From positions 1-64,000 of the forward strand of contig DATKVT010000169.1 in NCBI GenBank assembly GCA_035529935.1: a stretch of 64,000 nucleotides of DNA. The letters run 5' to 3'. The notes beneath the pieces were generated by a model. The model saw only the letters and a list, made by a program, of their open reading frames with translations. It was not told where the DNA came from and searched no databases. Positions 1 through 7,895 of this stretch are shown here, piece by piece (position 1 is the stretch's first letter; each line of letters opens with the position of its first letter). The stretch is from Williamwhitmania sp. (GTDB lineage: Bacteria > Bacteroidota > Bacteroidia > Bacteroidales > Williamwhitmaniaceae). Position numbers and translations under genes: made by a program.

Positions 1-92
1 CGCCTGTATTTTGCAGGACAAACAAAAGGATACAGTATAACAGTTACATTATGGCTTTTATGTATATAGTCACTCACATAACAAAAATATAA

Positions 93-126
93 TTAATTTT
101 CGAAGCAGAGCTTCGAGGAATTAGAC
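93..126. repeat. Palindromic hairpin element at the toxin 3' end
   Basis: A perfect 6-bp stem, CGAAGC-AGA-GCTTCG (101-115), extends outward through G-T pairs to TAATT/AATTA, giving a stem of about 13 pairs with one bulge. It forms the last codons and the stop of the truncated AbiEii gene, and resembles the small REP-like palindromes scattered in many genomes. There is no T-run long enough to make it a convincing terminator. Confidence 0.5.
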
Positions 127-533
127 CTAACGAGATTAAAATGTTCCTTGCAGTTTATTTCGAGTTTCAATCTCATTCGTATTTCTTCATATTCCGAAGT
201 AAAACGATACAAAGCTTTGGCTCCATGTCCACGAACTTGTGTTGTTCTTTTTTCTTCAAAGAAGGTAATAACTTCATTTAACCTTTCCATTATGGGTTTT
301 ATTGGACCTTCTTTAATTTGCACCAAATCAATATCTTCAGAATATCGAGAAGCTGGACTAAGATAGAGTTTGTGTAATGCGGTTCCCCCGCGAAATGCAA
401 GGTTCTCTCTCAAAAAATCGTCAGAGAAAATTTCAACTAATGTTCGTGAAATAATTAAATCCTGTTCAACTTGAGAAAATTCTTTCCAAGGTGCATGTTT
501 CTGCCATTTCGCTATATATGGTTTAGGTATCAT
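93..533 (-). pseudogene. AbiEii-family nucleotidyltransferase toxin, C-terminally truncated
   Basis: This is the toxin half of an AbiE type IV toxin-antitoxin pair. The N-terminal nucleotidyltransferase signature is intact: a GGTAL loop at about residues 49-53 and an SEDIDL double-aspartate motif at about 65-70. A basic 'RMRLKLEI' strand follows at about 119-126. Full-length AbiEii proteins run to roughly 250-300 residues and carry a later Lys- and RDLYDL-type motif. This one stops at 146. Homology appears to end around 'KEHFNL', and the last dozen codons are made from a palindromic sequence at 93-125 that supplies the stop. The start overlaps the antitoxin stop by ATGA. It is probably a broken, inactive toxin, although a short active variant cannot be excluded. 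The family call is firm; calling it a pseudogene is inference. Confidence 0.7.
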
Positions 534-1321
534 AAATCACGTTCTAATCTCACATTAACATCCACTTTCCATTTATTATCAACAGCCCCTGGTTTTTCTT
601 TCGATTTTGGGCTTAATAAAACGGGGAAGAAGTTTTTTGCTTTTAGTTCTGAATAAATTATTTCTTCATATTCCTTTTTTGAACCTAATTCTTCAAGCAA
701 AAAACCTAATCTTTGCAAGGTGCTTTTATTTGGATACCAACTTAAAAGTTCTGACAAATCTGATCCTGTCAATTCTTCAGTTAGCTCCTCAATAGTTGCA
801 AGCATTCTGTTAATACCACCCAATTTTGTCTGATAGTGTATTAAATCAACAATTGTCAAAGCAGGACTGGAAATCTTAAAAATCCCTGCATCGGATTTCT
901 TATGTTGAATATTCTTATCAGACCAGTTAGTTGTTGTGAAGAAACGGATATCTATCGTATTCTTTGAAATGTCGTTGAACTTTGGTTGTTCTGTTATCAC
1001 GTAATCTCTCTGAACTTGTTGGTGACTTGCTCCGTGAAATTTTGCTGCAGAAAATAAGCCAACGTAATAATTCCTATTAAGATATTGAAATAACTTTTCG
1101 CAATAAAGTTGTATAGGAAGTTTCTTAGCAGAAGAATATCTAGGTGTAATGATTAAATAAAACCCTTTTCGGAGGTTTATTACCTCTCCTTTTTCCGATA
1201 ATCTGTGTAGTTCAAATTTTAAAGAGTTACTGGTACCGTCTGTTGCTTTGGAAATCTCATCGACTGAAAATGAGTAACTTTCAACAGACAACAGGTATTT
1301 TATATACTCTTTTGCATTCAT
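530..1321 (-). CDS. AbiEi-family antitoxin / transcriptional regulator
   Basis: This 263-residue protein matches the AbiEi antitoxin type: a winged-helix N-terminus (about residues 1-75, with the typical 'LRKGFYLI' wing end) followed by the larger C-terminal domain ('SPALTIVDLIHY' at about 150-162). In AbiE systems the antitoxin represses its own promoter and counters the nucleotidyltransferase toxin without direct protein binding (type IV). It lies immediately upstream of the AbiEii-like gene and overlaps its start by 4 bases, so the two are translationally coupled. The gene is clearly more AT-rich than the metallopeptidase gene that follows, which fits a transferred defence or addiction module. 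With the toxin truncated, the antitoxin may now be an orphan repressor. Confidence 0.85.
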   Translation of the reverse strand: MNAKEYIKYLLSVESYSFSVDEISKATDGTSNSLKFELHRLSEKGEVINLRKGFYLIITPRYSSAKKLPIQLYCEKLFQYLNRNYYVGLFSAAKFHGASHQQVQRDYVITEQPKFNDISKNTIDIRFFTTTNWSDKNIQHKKSDAGIFKISSPALTIVDLIHYQTKLGGINRMLATIEELTEELTGSDLSELLSWYPNKSTLQRLGFLLEELGSKKEYEEIIYSELKAKNFFPVLLSPKSKEKPGAVDNKWKVDVNVRLERDL

Positions 1322-1667
1322 CTTTAGGAAATATTCTATAAAAGTATTAAATTATTCTACTATTCTCAAATTATTACTATTCCTTCTTTGTGTGATGGCA
1401 AAAAAATTCTGGAAATAGGAAGCCTGCAGGGGCTTTAAATATGTTGTTTGTGGGTGCGCTTTTGCACGGTTTCTCTTAGCATGAAACACAACTCATTTAT
1501 GACCCACCTATAGGTGTAGCTTATATCTTACTTAAAAGTAAAACAATTTTCACAAAACCAATAAAAACGGCTGCGCTGTTTTTTAAGAACACCCAAAAAG
1601 CCCATGGACAGAACCTTGGCTAACTTGAAATAAATTCTACATTTGTGGTAACCAGCATGCAACCACC
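1322..1667. other. Intergenic gap between abiE pair and metallopeptidase
   Basis: The gap is AT-rich and I see no gene in it. It holds a perfect 12-bp palindrome (CACCTATAGGTG, 1505-1516), a small GTGC/GCAC hairpin near 1456-1470, and the promoter of the next gene at its right end. The base composition rises sharply in GC at about 1670, so the boundary of the AT-rich abiE segment probably lies here. Confidence 0.4.
1616..1645 (+). promoter_or_regulatory. Bacteroidota-type promoter for the MtfA-like gene
   Basis: TTG at 1616-1618 and TACATTTG at 1638-1645 are separated by 19 bases, matching the Bacteroidota housekeeping consensus TTG-N19-TAnnTTTG. The start codon lies 22 bases after the -7 element. 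Confidence 0.65.
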
Positions 1668-2492
1668 ATGGGCCAAACAGCAATAACCATTTTCTCCATT
1701 ATCTTTTTTCTGCTCTCCGCCTATGTGGTGTACAAGGGCGTTGTAAGGCGTCAGCCATCGCATCCCGAGCTGCTTAAAAAGCCGTTCCCCGAAGAGTTCC
1801 GGGCCATTATGCAGCAGCGTATTCGCTACTACAAAAATCTTTCGCCCGTGGCAAAAGTGGAGTTTGAAAAGCGGATTCTACTGTTCTTGGCGAAAAAAAA
1901 CATCACCGGAATCGATACCGAGGTAACCGATGAGGATAGGCTCTTTGTGGCCGCCAGCGCCATTATTCCCATGTTTGCGCTCCCCTACTATAGCTACCCC
2001 AACGTAACCGAGGTGCTGCTCTACCCCAACTCCTTCGACGACAGCTTCCAAACCAGCCCTACGGTGGAACACCGCAACATCCTTGGCATGGTGGGAAGCG
2101 GTTTCCTCAACGGCGAGGTTATACTCTCCAAACCCGACCTAGAGCGCGCTTTCGATGGGCAGCGGCATACGCAAAACGTGGGAATCCATGAGTTTGTCCA
2201 CCTAATCGACAAGGCCGATGGCGACATCGACGGAATTCCAGAAATACTGATGGAGCACTCCTACTCCCTCGCTTGGCTCAAGGAGATAAAAAAGGAGATT
2301 GCACGAATTGAGAAGGGAGAATCTAACATCAACCCATACGCCCTTACCAACAACGCCGAGTTCCTAGCCGTGGCTAGCGAGTACTTCTTCGATGACCCCG
2401 AAAAAATGAAGAATCAGCAGCCCGACCTATACGCCTACCTCACCACCATTTTTCACCAAAACCCAGATAGTTACAGGCAAACGGCAAAATGA
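1668..2492 (+). CDS. MtfA-family (M90) zinc-dependent metallopeptidase
   Basis: This 274-residue protein has one N-terminal membrane segment (about residues 5-24) and a zinc-peptidase signature HEFVHLIDKADG (about residues 170-181). HEFVH is an HExxH motif, and the following 'IDKADGDIDGIP' context is characteristic of MtfA/DgsA anti-repressor peptidases (DUF980, peptidase family M90). E. coli MtfA binds the glucose repressor Mlc and has aminopeptidase activity. Here the domain is membrane-anchored, as is common in this phylum, and the natural substrate is unknown. The ATG at 1668 sits just behind a good promoter. It is transcribed alone, followed by 570 bases without an intact gene. Confidence 0.85.
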   Translation: MGQTAITIFSIIFFLLSAYVVYKGVVRRQPSHPELLKKPFPEEFRAIMQQRIRYYKNLSPVAKVEFEKRILLFLAKKNITGIDTEVTDEDRLFVAASAIIPMFALPYYSYPNVTEVLLYPNSFDDSFQTSPTVEHRNILGMVGSGFLNGEVILSKPDLERAFDGQRHTQNVGIHEFVHLIDKADGDIDGIPEILMEHSYSLAWLKEIKKEIARIEKGESNINPYALTNNAEFLAVASEYFFDDPEKMKNQQPDLYAYLTTIFHQNPDSYRQTAK

Positions 2493-3064
2493 GGAGATAC
2501 AGAAAAAGCGATTTTGCGCCGCAATGTGCCCACCGCTTTTTTGAACAAAGCCTCCTTCACGTAAAAATCCACGAAGAGTTGATGGCATTCTGAAAACCAC
2601 CTCCTTCGCATGGCGGCAACCGCGCCAGATTTTCTGTGTTGATAAAGCCGAGGAATATCTCATCCCCTCCATTTAGAACATCAAATTACGCCACAATAAA
2701 ACAGCCACTGCACGAATAAAACTGATAACAAGTTTTGGAGTTGGAAGCCTGCAAGGAAGAACTACGGTAGAACATTGAGGTGCTAACAGCTAGGCGTGAG
2801 GCAATAAAAGAGCGCGAATAATGCATCACAAGGGCAATGGAAGAGCAGAAAGTTCCTGTGAGAACAGGGCCGAAGAGAACAAAACTTGCATTTCTTCGCT
2901 CAATTAAGCGCATCAAAAAACAAGCAATAAGCTGTACAATTAAATAGCACAACCCACCATGTTACCGGTTGGAAGAAAAACCACAAGGCGGCCACCCATA
3001 GACAGAAAGGGCTTGAATCAGCAACGCGCTGCTCAAGCCTTAACCTGAAATAGGCAAATACGCC
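2493..3064. other. Gene-poor gap with a decayed coding remnant
   Basis: No intact gene is visible on either strand. On the plus strand there is an open, protein-like stretch at about 2732-2948 (listed separately). A second open stretch at about 2600-2720 has no recognisable product. The minus-strand open frames here look like chance. The gap ends at the stop of the Lrp-type regulator. Confidence 0.4.
2729..2947 (+). pseudogene. Decayed remnant of an unrecognised coding sequence
   Basis: Read in one plus-strand frame, this stretch gives a protein-like, highly charged sequence (segments 'LELEACKEELR', 'NIEVLTARREAIKERE' and 'ITRAMEEQKVPVRTGPKR', then a basic tail). It is interrupted by TAG at 2768-2770 and TAA at 2816-2818. 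The glutamate- and lysine-rich amphipathic pattern before and across the stops is what a decaying helical or coiled-coil protein would leave behind. I do not recognise the parent family. A chance open frame remains possible. Confidence 0.3.
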
Positions 3065-3556
3065 CTACTTTTTTATCTTCTTAATATGAGGCTCCTTCAC
3101 GTATACCTGGCGCTCGATTGCCTGGTTCAGCGAAATAAAGGTCTCCGTATTCGAAATGCCGGGAATGTTCTGAATGGTGTTTACCAGCACCTCCATCAGA
3201 TGCTCATTGTCGCGGCAAAAGAGCTTCAGCATCACCGCATAAGGTCCTGTAATAAAATGGCACTCCACCACCTCGGGCATAATTCTGAGTGCCTCTACCA
3301 CGCCGGGGTACTGGTTCGATTGTGAGAGTTGAACGCCCACAAAGGCGCACACGTCAAAACCCAAGGCCTTGGGTTTCACCACCAGCTGGCTGCCTGCAAT
3401 GATGCCTGCATCCTCCATTTTCTTGACCCGCTGATGGATAGCAGCACCGCTGATGCCGCACTCACGGGATATTTCCAGAAAGGGCATTCTGGCATTCTTC
3501 ACTAGAAACGACAGTATCTTCCTGTCAATTTCATCTACTTCAAACTTGTCAGCCAT
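3065..3556 (-). CDS. Lrp/AsnC-family transcriptional regulator
   Basis: This 163-residue protein has the standard Lrp layout. An N-terminal winged helix-turn-helix ('VDEIDRKILSFLVKNARMPFLEIS', then 'SGAAIHQRVKKMEDAGII', about residues 7-56) is followed by the RAM ligand-binding/oligomerisation domain (about 70-150, with 'GPYAVMLKLFCRDNEHL'). Family members sense amino acids and regulate amino-acid metabolism as octamers. No metabolic gene is adjacent, so the target is unknown. The lysine-rich tail (KKIKK) is short and ordinary. It is transcribed alone, towards the gene-poor gap. Confidence 0.9.
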   Translation of the reverse strand: MADKFEVDEIDRKILSFLVKNARMPFLEISRECGISGAAIHQRVKKMEDAGIIAGSQLVVKPKALGFDVCAFVGVQLSQSNQYPGVVEALRIMPEVVECHFITGPYAVMLKLFCRDNEHLMEVLVNTIQNIPGISNTETFISLNQAIERQVYVKEPHIKKIKK

Positions 3557-3740
3557 TGCTTTACGATTTCGAAAAGCGAATATAGTAATAGATTGATATT
3601 ATTTTCATCGTTTTACTAAAAATATATAAGCAAAACAACAAATTTTGTTTAGTCTAAGTTTTCTTTCACGCTGGGAACCATACACTAGTAAAAGAATTAA
3701 ATTTTTCATAAACGAATTTCTCACCTGCGTTTTAGGTAGT

Positions 3741-3776
3741 AAAAAAAGGCCAACCCCTAAGAGTTGACCTTTTTTG
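3741..3776 (-). terminator. Terminator downstream of tRNA-Arg
   Basis: A hairpin (AAGGcCAAC / GTTGaCCTT with one mismatch) is flanked by A-runs and T-runs on both sides. It lies directly at the 3' end of the minus-strand tRNA. Confidence 0.6.
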
Positions 3777-3848
3777 TAGCCCCACCCAGACTCGAACTGG
3801 AATCTAAAGTTTAGGAAACTTTCGTTCTATCCCTTGAACTATGGGGCC
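3777..3848 (-). tRNA. tRNA-Arg (anticodon CCT)
   Basis: The cloverleaf folds by eye. The acceptor stem is GGCCCCA/TGGGGCT (first pair G-T), the D arm GTTC...GAAC, the anticodon stem AAAGT/ACTTT with loop TTCCTAA giving CCT (reads AGG), and the T arm TCCAG-TTCGAGT-CTGGG, with discriminator A. CCA is not encoded. Confidence 0.93.
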
Positions 3849-4150
3849 ATGCATTGAGGATGCAAAATTAGAAAAATAATTGAAAAATTGCAGGCAATAT
3901 GCACAGGTGGGTAAACCTCTTTAGAAAAGAAAAAAACATGACGGAATACAACGCAGTGCTACGATTCAACCTGCACAAAGAACGCGCAATCGAAATCTTC
4001 ATTTTAGAAGAATTAAAACAATTTACGTAAAGCATGCCACTTTTTTTTGTGACTGCCGTTTAACAGGTAAAAAATTATTCGTTTCTTAGCTCCCTTATCT
4101 TTAAAAAAAAGCACTGCTGACAAAAACGCTGTGATAATAAAGAGTTGACT
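3849..4150. other. Gap between tRNA-Arg and first endonuclease
   Basis: AT-rich spacer of about 300 bases. It contains one small plus-strand open frame (3899-4030, listed separately) and a T-run near 4042-4050. No clear consensus promoter for the endonuclease was found; TTATCTTTA near 4095-4103 is the nearest -7-like sequence. Confidence 0.35.
3899..4030 (+). CDS. Possible 43-residue small protein, unrecognised
   Basis: An ATG-initiated frame gives a 43-residue, protein-like composition (for example 'MTEYNAVLRFNLHKERAIEI' in its second half), with no low-complexity character. A second in-frame ATG at 3938 would leave 30 residues. There is no promoter consensus, no homologue I recognise and no operon partner. 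It could equally be a chance frame or the end of a decayed gene. Confidence 0.25.
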   Translation: MHRWVNLFRKEKNMTEYNAVLRFNLHKERAIEIFILEELKQFT

Positions 4151-5221
4151 ATGAGAAAACTTTTACCTCTTTCGTTTCTATTTTGGCTATTGCCAATTTT
4201 CCTTCTTGCACAGGCCCCTGCTGGTTACTACGATGCCACCAGTGGAAAAACTGGAGCAGAGCTCAAAACGGCTCTTTTCAATATAATTAAAACACACACT
4301 CAGAGAACCTATACGCAGCTCTGGACCGACTTCCAAACAACCGATAAAAGAGCCGATGGCTATGTTTGGGATATTTATTCTTCGTGCAATTTTGTTTTTG
4401 TTACAGATCAGGATAATGGTACCGGTGGAAGTAACGAGTGCGATAAGTACAACAGGGAGCACTCCTTCCCAAATAGTTGGTTTGGTGGAGTACAATCGTC
4501 TCCGATGTACACCGATTTATTCCATCTTTACCCAACCGACAAGAAGGTGAATAATGTACGAAGCAATTATATCTATGGCCTAGTTCAAACACCAAGCTAT
4601 ACCTCTTCAAATGGTAGCAAACTTGGCTCATCTGATCCTACGACGGGTTTTTCAGGAACGGTATTTGAACCGATCGATGAATACAAAGGCGACCTTGCCC
4701 GCACCTACTTCTACATGGCCACTTGCTACGAAGATAAAATTGCAAGTTGGACATCGTACAACACAGAGGCAAATGCAATTCTTGATGGTGACTCCTTTCC
4801 AGCATACAAAACATGGTACGTCCAGTTACTATTAAAGTGGAGCAACGAAGATCCGGTTAGCCAAAAGGAGATAGACCGCAACAATGCCATTTATGGAATT
4901 CAGGGTAACCGAAATCCTTTTATCGATCATCCAGAATATGCAGCCATGATTTGGGATGCCTCCAGCTCGGTAACCACCACCACTAGCTCTCCCATCTCCA
5001 TCTATCCAAACCCTGCAAACACAGAATTTAAGATTGACCTACCCAACCAAAGTGCTTTTTCGGTTGAGATTTTTGACCTCATAGGGAAGAGAATTAAGAA
5101 AATTGATGAGGTTAACCCCAACCAATCCATTCAGGTAGGAGACCTTCGGAATGGACTCTATTTGGTAAGAATAAAATACAATGGTGGCTCAGTTGTAAAG
5201 AAAATTACAATCCAAAGGTAA
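4151..5221 (+). CDS. Secreted endonuclease I (EndA family) with T9SS sorting domain
   Basis: Extracellular nonspecific nuclease of the endonuclease I family (PF04231). The first 22 or so residues are a signal peptide (KLLPLSFLFWLLPIFLLAQA). The nuclease core spans about residues 24-275 and carries the REHSFP motif, whose His is the general base, and the downstream NNVRSNY segment that supplies metal-binding Asn. The last 75 residues are a type IX secretion (Por) tail starting 'ISIYPNPA' and ending in a GLYLVRI strand, so the protein is expected to cross the outer membrane and be released or anchored. The ATG at 4151 is preferred to an in-frame TTG at 4145 because the signal peptide begins there. 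It is the smaller member of a tandem pair with the following gene. Confidence 0.9.
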   Translation: MRKLLPLSFLFWLLPIFLLAQAPAGYYDATSGKTGAELKTALFNIIKTHTQRTYTQLWTDFQTTDKRADGYVWDIYSSCNFVFVTDQDNGTGGSNECDKYNREHSFPNSWFGGVQSSPMYTDLFHLYPTDKKVNNVRSNYIYGLVQTPSYTSSNGSKLGSSDPTTGFSGTVFEPIDEYKGDLARTYFYMATCYEDKIASWTSYNTEANAILDGDSFPAYKTWYVQLLLKWSNEDPVSQKEIDRNNAIYGIQGNRNPFIDHPEYAAMIWDASSSVTTTTSSPISIYPNPANTEFKIDLPNQSAFSVEIFDLIGKRIKKIDEVNPNQSIQVGDLRNGLYLVRIKYNGGSVVKKITIQR

Positions 5222-5262
5222 ATCCGAAAAACAGACTAAAGACCAAGTTGATAACAGCTTCT

Positions 5263-5299
5263 TGCTACCGACAAAATCGGTGGTAGTGAGCATACTCAC
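5263..5299 (+). promoter_or_regulatory. Two consecutive hairpins between the endonuclease genes
   Basis: CTACCGA/TCGGTgGTAG (5265-5286) is followed at once by GTGAG/CTCAC (5286-5299). No T-run follows, so this does not look like a simple terminator. An attenuator, mRNA processing or stability element is possible. Confidence 0.35.
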
Positions 5300-5318
5300 C
5301 TCCTCTTAAAAGCTAAAC

Positions 5319-7823
5319 ATGCGAAAAAATATACTGTTTCTGTTATTGTGGCTAGTGCCACTCTTGATGTGGGCCCAAGCCCCTACCGGCTACTACAACA
5401 ACGCCGATGGGAAGACCGGAGCTACGCTTAAAACTGCTCTCTTCAACATCATTAAAACCCATAACGAGCAAACATACGCCCAACTGTGGACTGACTTTCA
5501 ATCGACAGACAAGAAGGCAAATGGAAAGGTTTGGGATATGTACTCCGACGTACCAGGTGGAACTCCTGCATATGAATTCACCTTTTCCACCAACCAGTGT
5601 GGAACTTATTCAAAGGAAGGAGATTGCTACAATCGTGAACACTCCTTCCCTAAAAGTTGGTTTAGCGAGGCCACCCCAATGTACACCGACCTATTCCACC
5701 TCTATCCCACCGACGGTAAGGTGAACGGAATGCGAAGCAACTACATTTACTGTGAAGTACTCAATACACCTGAAACCCAGTTCTCCTCCAACGGGAGCAA
5801 GTTAGGTCCATCGGATCCCGCTACAGGATTCTCTGGAAAGGCCTTTGAACCCATCGATGAGTATAAGGGCGACCTTGCACGCACCTACTTCTACATGGCC
5901 ACCTGCTACGAGGATAAAATTGCGAGCTGGGCATCGTACGCCACCGAAGCACAGGGTATTCTTGATGGTGACGCCTACCCAGCTTACAAGAGCTGGTTCG
6001 TTCAGCTGCTGCTCAAGTGGAGTAGAGAGGATCCGGTTAGCCAAAAGGAAATTGACCGTAACAATGCAGTGTATGCCATTCAGGGAAACCGCAACCCCTA
6101 CATCGACCACCCAGAGTATGCGGAGTATGTTTGGGGTGGAGAAACACCCAGCGGAGTTCAGGTCTCCAACATTGCGCTAAATCCAGCGCAGCCAAATGAA
6201 ACCAACACGGTTAGCATTTCGGCAACGGTTTCTGCTACCAAAACCATTAGCTTGGTTAATTTAAGGTGGGGAACCACATCGAGCATTTCCAATGAGATTT
6301 CCATGACCTCAACCGATGGTAGTAACTACACAACAACATCGGCTATTCCTGCACAAGCTGCTGGTAGCACCATATACTATGCCGTTTATGCGGAGGACAA
6401 TGAGGGTGGGAATAAACTAACCCAAACTCAAAGCTATACCGTTGCAAACAGCGTTGCTCCCACAAACATTCTCTCAGTTGATTTTTCCAGCTGCCTGCCA
6501 ACGGGTTGGGTGACCTACAGCGTGACATCCAACAAAAACTGGACCTGCTATAGCAACCAATACATGGAGGCCAATGGCTATGGTGGAGATGTGGCTAGCG
6601 AAGATTGGTTGGTAACCAGCAAGGTAGATGCAACGAGCTATCACGATGTGGCTTTAACCTTCAACGTGAAAACAAAGTATACCGACACCAACTACCCCAA
6701 CACCCTAACGGTATACTACTCTACCAACTACCTGGGAGTTGGGAGTCCAAATGCAGCAACATGGAACCTCCTATCCTACACCGTTCCTGCTGCAAACTCC
6801 AACGCATTTGCCTCAAGTGGCAGCATTAACCTCGCAGCCGTTGATGGAAAGCAATTCTACATTGGTTTCAAGTATGCTTCTACTGGCGTTGGCTCCAATT
6901 CATCAGCACTTTGGGATGTGGACGATGTGGTTGTTACCGCAACACCCGGTTCAAACCCCACCAACCAAGCCCCAGAAATTTCAAGCATTCACAACACACC
7001 CGCAAATCCTGAAAAAGGGGCAAATACCACCGTTACCGCATCAGTTTCCGATGCCGATGGCTCGGTTAAAACGGTAACCCTAAGGTATGGTACCGACCAA
7101 AACAATCTTAACCAAACGGTAGCAATGGTGCTGCAGTCGGGCACAACTTACACTGGTTCATTCACCTTCCCGCAAGCCAACACGGTTTACTACAAAGTTG
7201 AGGCAACAGACAATCAAGACCTAGCGGCAACTTCAATGGTTTATACCATTGATGCAGCGGCCTCATCTAATCAACTTCCAGTAGTTAGCAATGTTTCCTT
7301 CAGCCCAAACCAGCCTATGGTGAATTATGAATTAACCATTTCAGCAACAATTACCGATGCTGATGGTACTATTACTAGTGCTACGGTTAATTATGGAGAC
7401 GCAAGCGATAATATGCCATACCAGCAAGCCATGCAGGTGCAATCCGGCTCAACCTTTGAGGCCACTTTCACTGTTCCGCAACTTACGGCGCTCTACTTCA
7501 GCCTTACCGCAACAGATAACCAAGGTGGGAGCATTTCATCATCACCTTCACTGGTTAATCTGTCCACTGGCATTGGCACAACTACTGCCGATAAATTGGA
7601 AATTTACCCAAACCCGGCTCACCAACAATTCGCTGTTGCTACCAACGGTAGCACCCCAATAAACATTACCGTTTATGATCTTACGGGGAAGAAAATTATT
7701 GAGAGAAGAAGTGTTTTGCCAAATCAAAGCATTGACATTGCTTCACTGAGTAGCGGCATTTACCTCATCCGAATATCAACAGTAAAGGGTATGGTTACAA
7801 GAAAACTTAACGTTTCAAAATAA
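5319..7823 (+). CDS. Large multidomain secreted endonuclease I with T9SS sorting domain
   Basis: This 834-residue paralogue of the preceding nuclease has a signal peptide (about 1-19) and an endonuclease I core (about 20-275, with REHSFP and NGMRSNY motifs). It then has an Ig/FN3-like domain (about 285-375) and a jelly-roll 'cleaved adhesin' type module (about 385-540, 'LPTGWVTYSVTSNKNW', 'SEDWLVTSKV'). Two further Ig-like repeats follow (about 548-650 and 655-750, each with 'A/DADGSV/TI'), then a Por secretion tail starting 'LEIYPNPA'. The extra modules probably hold the enzyme on a surface or polymer. The two genes share long near-identical DNA stretches in the nuclease core, so they arose by tandem duplication. 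Likely role: digestion of extracellular DNA for nutrients or biofilm matrix. Confidence 0.9.
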   Translation: MRKNILFLLLWLVPLLMWAQAPTGYYNNADGKTGATLKTALFNIIKTHNEQTYAQLWTDFQSTDKKANGKVWDMYSDVPGGTPAYEFTFSTNQCGTYSKEGDCYNREHSFPKSWFSEATPMYTDLFHLYPTDGKVNGMRSNYIYCEVLNTPETQFSSNGSKLGPSDPATGFSGKAFEPIDEYKGDLARTYFYMATCYEDKIASWASYATEAQGILDGDAYPAYKSWFVQLLLKWSREDPVSQKEIDRNNAVYAIQGNRNPYIDHPEYAEYVWGGETPSGVQVSNIALNPAQPNETNTVSISATVSATKTISLVNLRWGTTSSISNEISMTSTDGSNYTTTSAIPAQAAGSTIYYAVYAEDNEGGNKLTQTQSYTVANSVAPTNILSVDFSSCLPTGWVTYSVTSNKNWTCYSNQYMEANGYGGDVASEDWLVTSKVDATSYHDVALTFNVKTKYTDTNYPNTLTVYYSTNYLGVGSPNAATWNLLSYTVPAANSNAFASSGSINLAAVDGKQFYIGFKYASTGVGSNSSALWDVDDVVVTATPGSNPTNQAPEISSIHNTPANPEKGANTTVTASVSDADGSVKTVTLRYGTDQNNLNQTVAMVLQSGTTYTGSFTFPQANTVYYKVEATDNQDLAATSMVYTIDAAASSNQLPVVSNVSFSPNQPMVNYELTISATITDADGTITSATVNYGDASDNMPYQQAMQVQSGSTFEATFTVPQLTALYFSLTATDNQGGSISSSPSLVNLSTGIGTTTADKLEIYPNPAHQQFAVATNGSTPINITVYDLTGKKIIERRSVLPNQSIDIASLSSGIYLIRISTVKGMVTRKLNVSK

Positions 7824-7863
7824 CAGACACTGAACATAATGGCTATAGACCATAGCCACAATA

Positions 7864-7895
7864 AAAAACCCCGGTGAAATTCACCGGGGTTTTTG
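7864..7895. terminator. Bidirectional terminator
   Basis: CCCCGGTG-aaatt-CACCGGGG is flanked by an A-run and a T-run, between the convergent endonuclease and tsaB genes. It should serve both. Confidence 0.9.

Noticed and set aside
1-135. Integron attC-like site beside the abiE toxin (GTTAGGT core and palindromes)
   Set aside because: A GTTRRRY-like 7-mer and a hairpin are present, but no paired RYYYAAC core at the right spacing or integrase gene is visible. A chance match is more likely.
2686-2952. Minus-strand 88-codon open frame in the gene-poor gap
   Set aside because: Composition is Cys/Phe/Ser-rich and unlike a protein of this genome. It lies antisense to the better plus-strand remnant.
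4187-7662. Several open frames of 60-112 codons overlapping the endonuclease genes on both strands
   Set aside because: They are shadows of the real frames. Their translations are Pro/Thr/His-rich and carry no domain signal.
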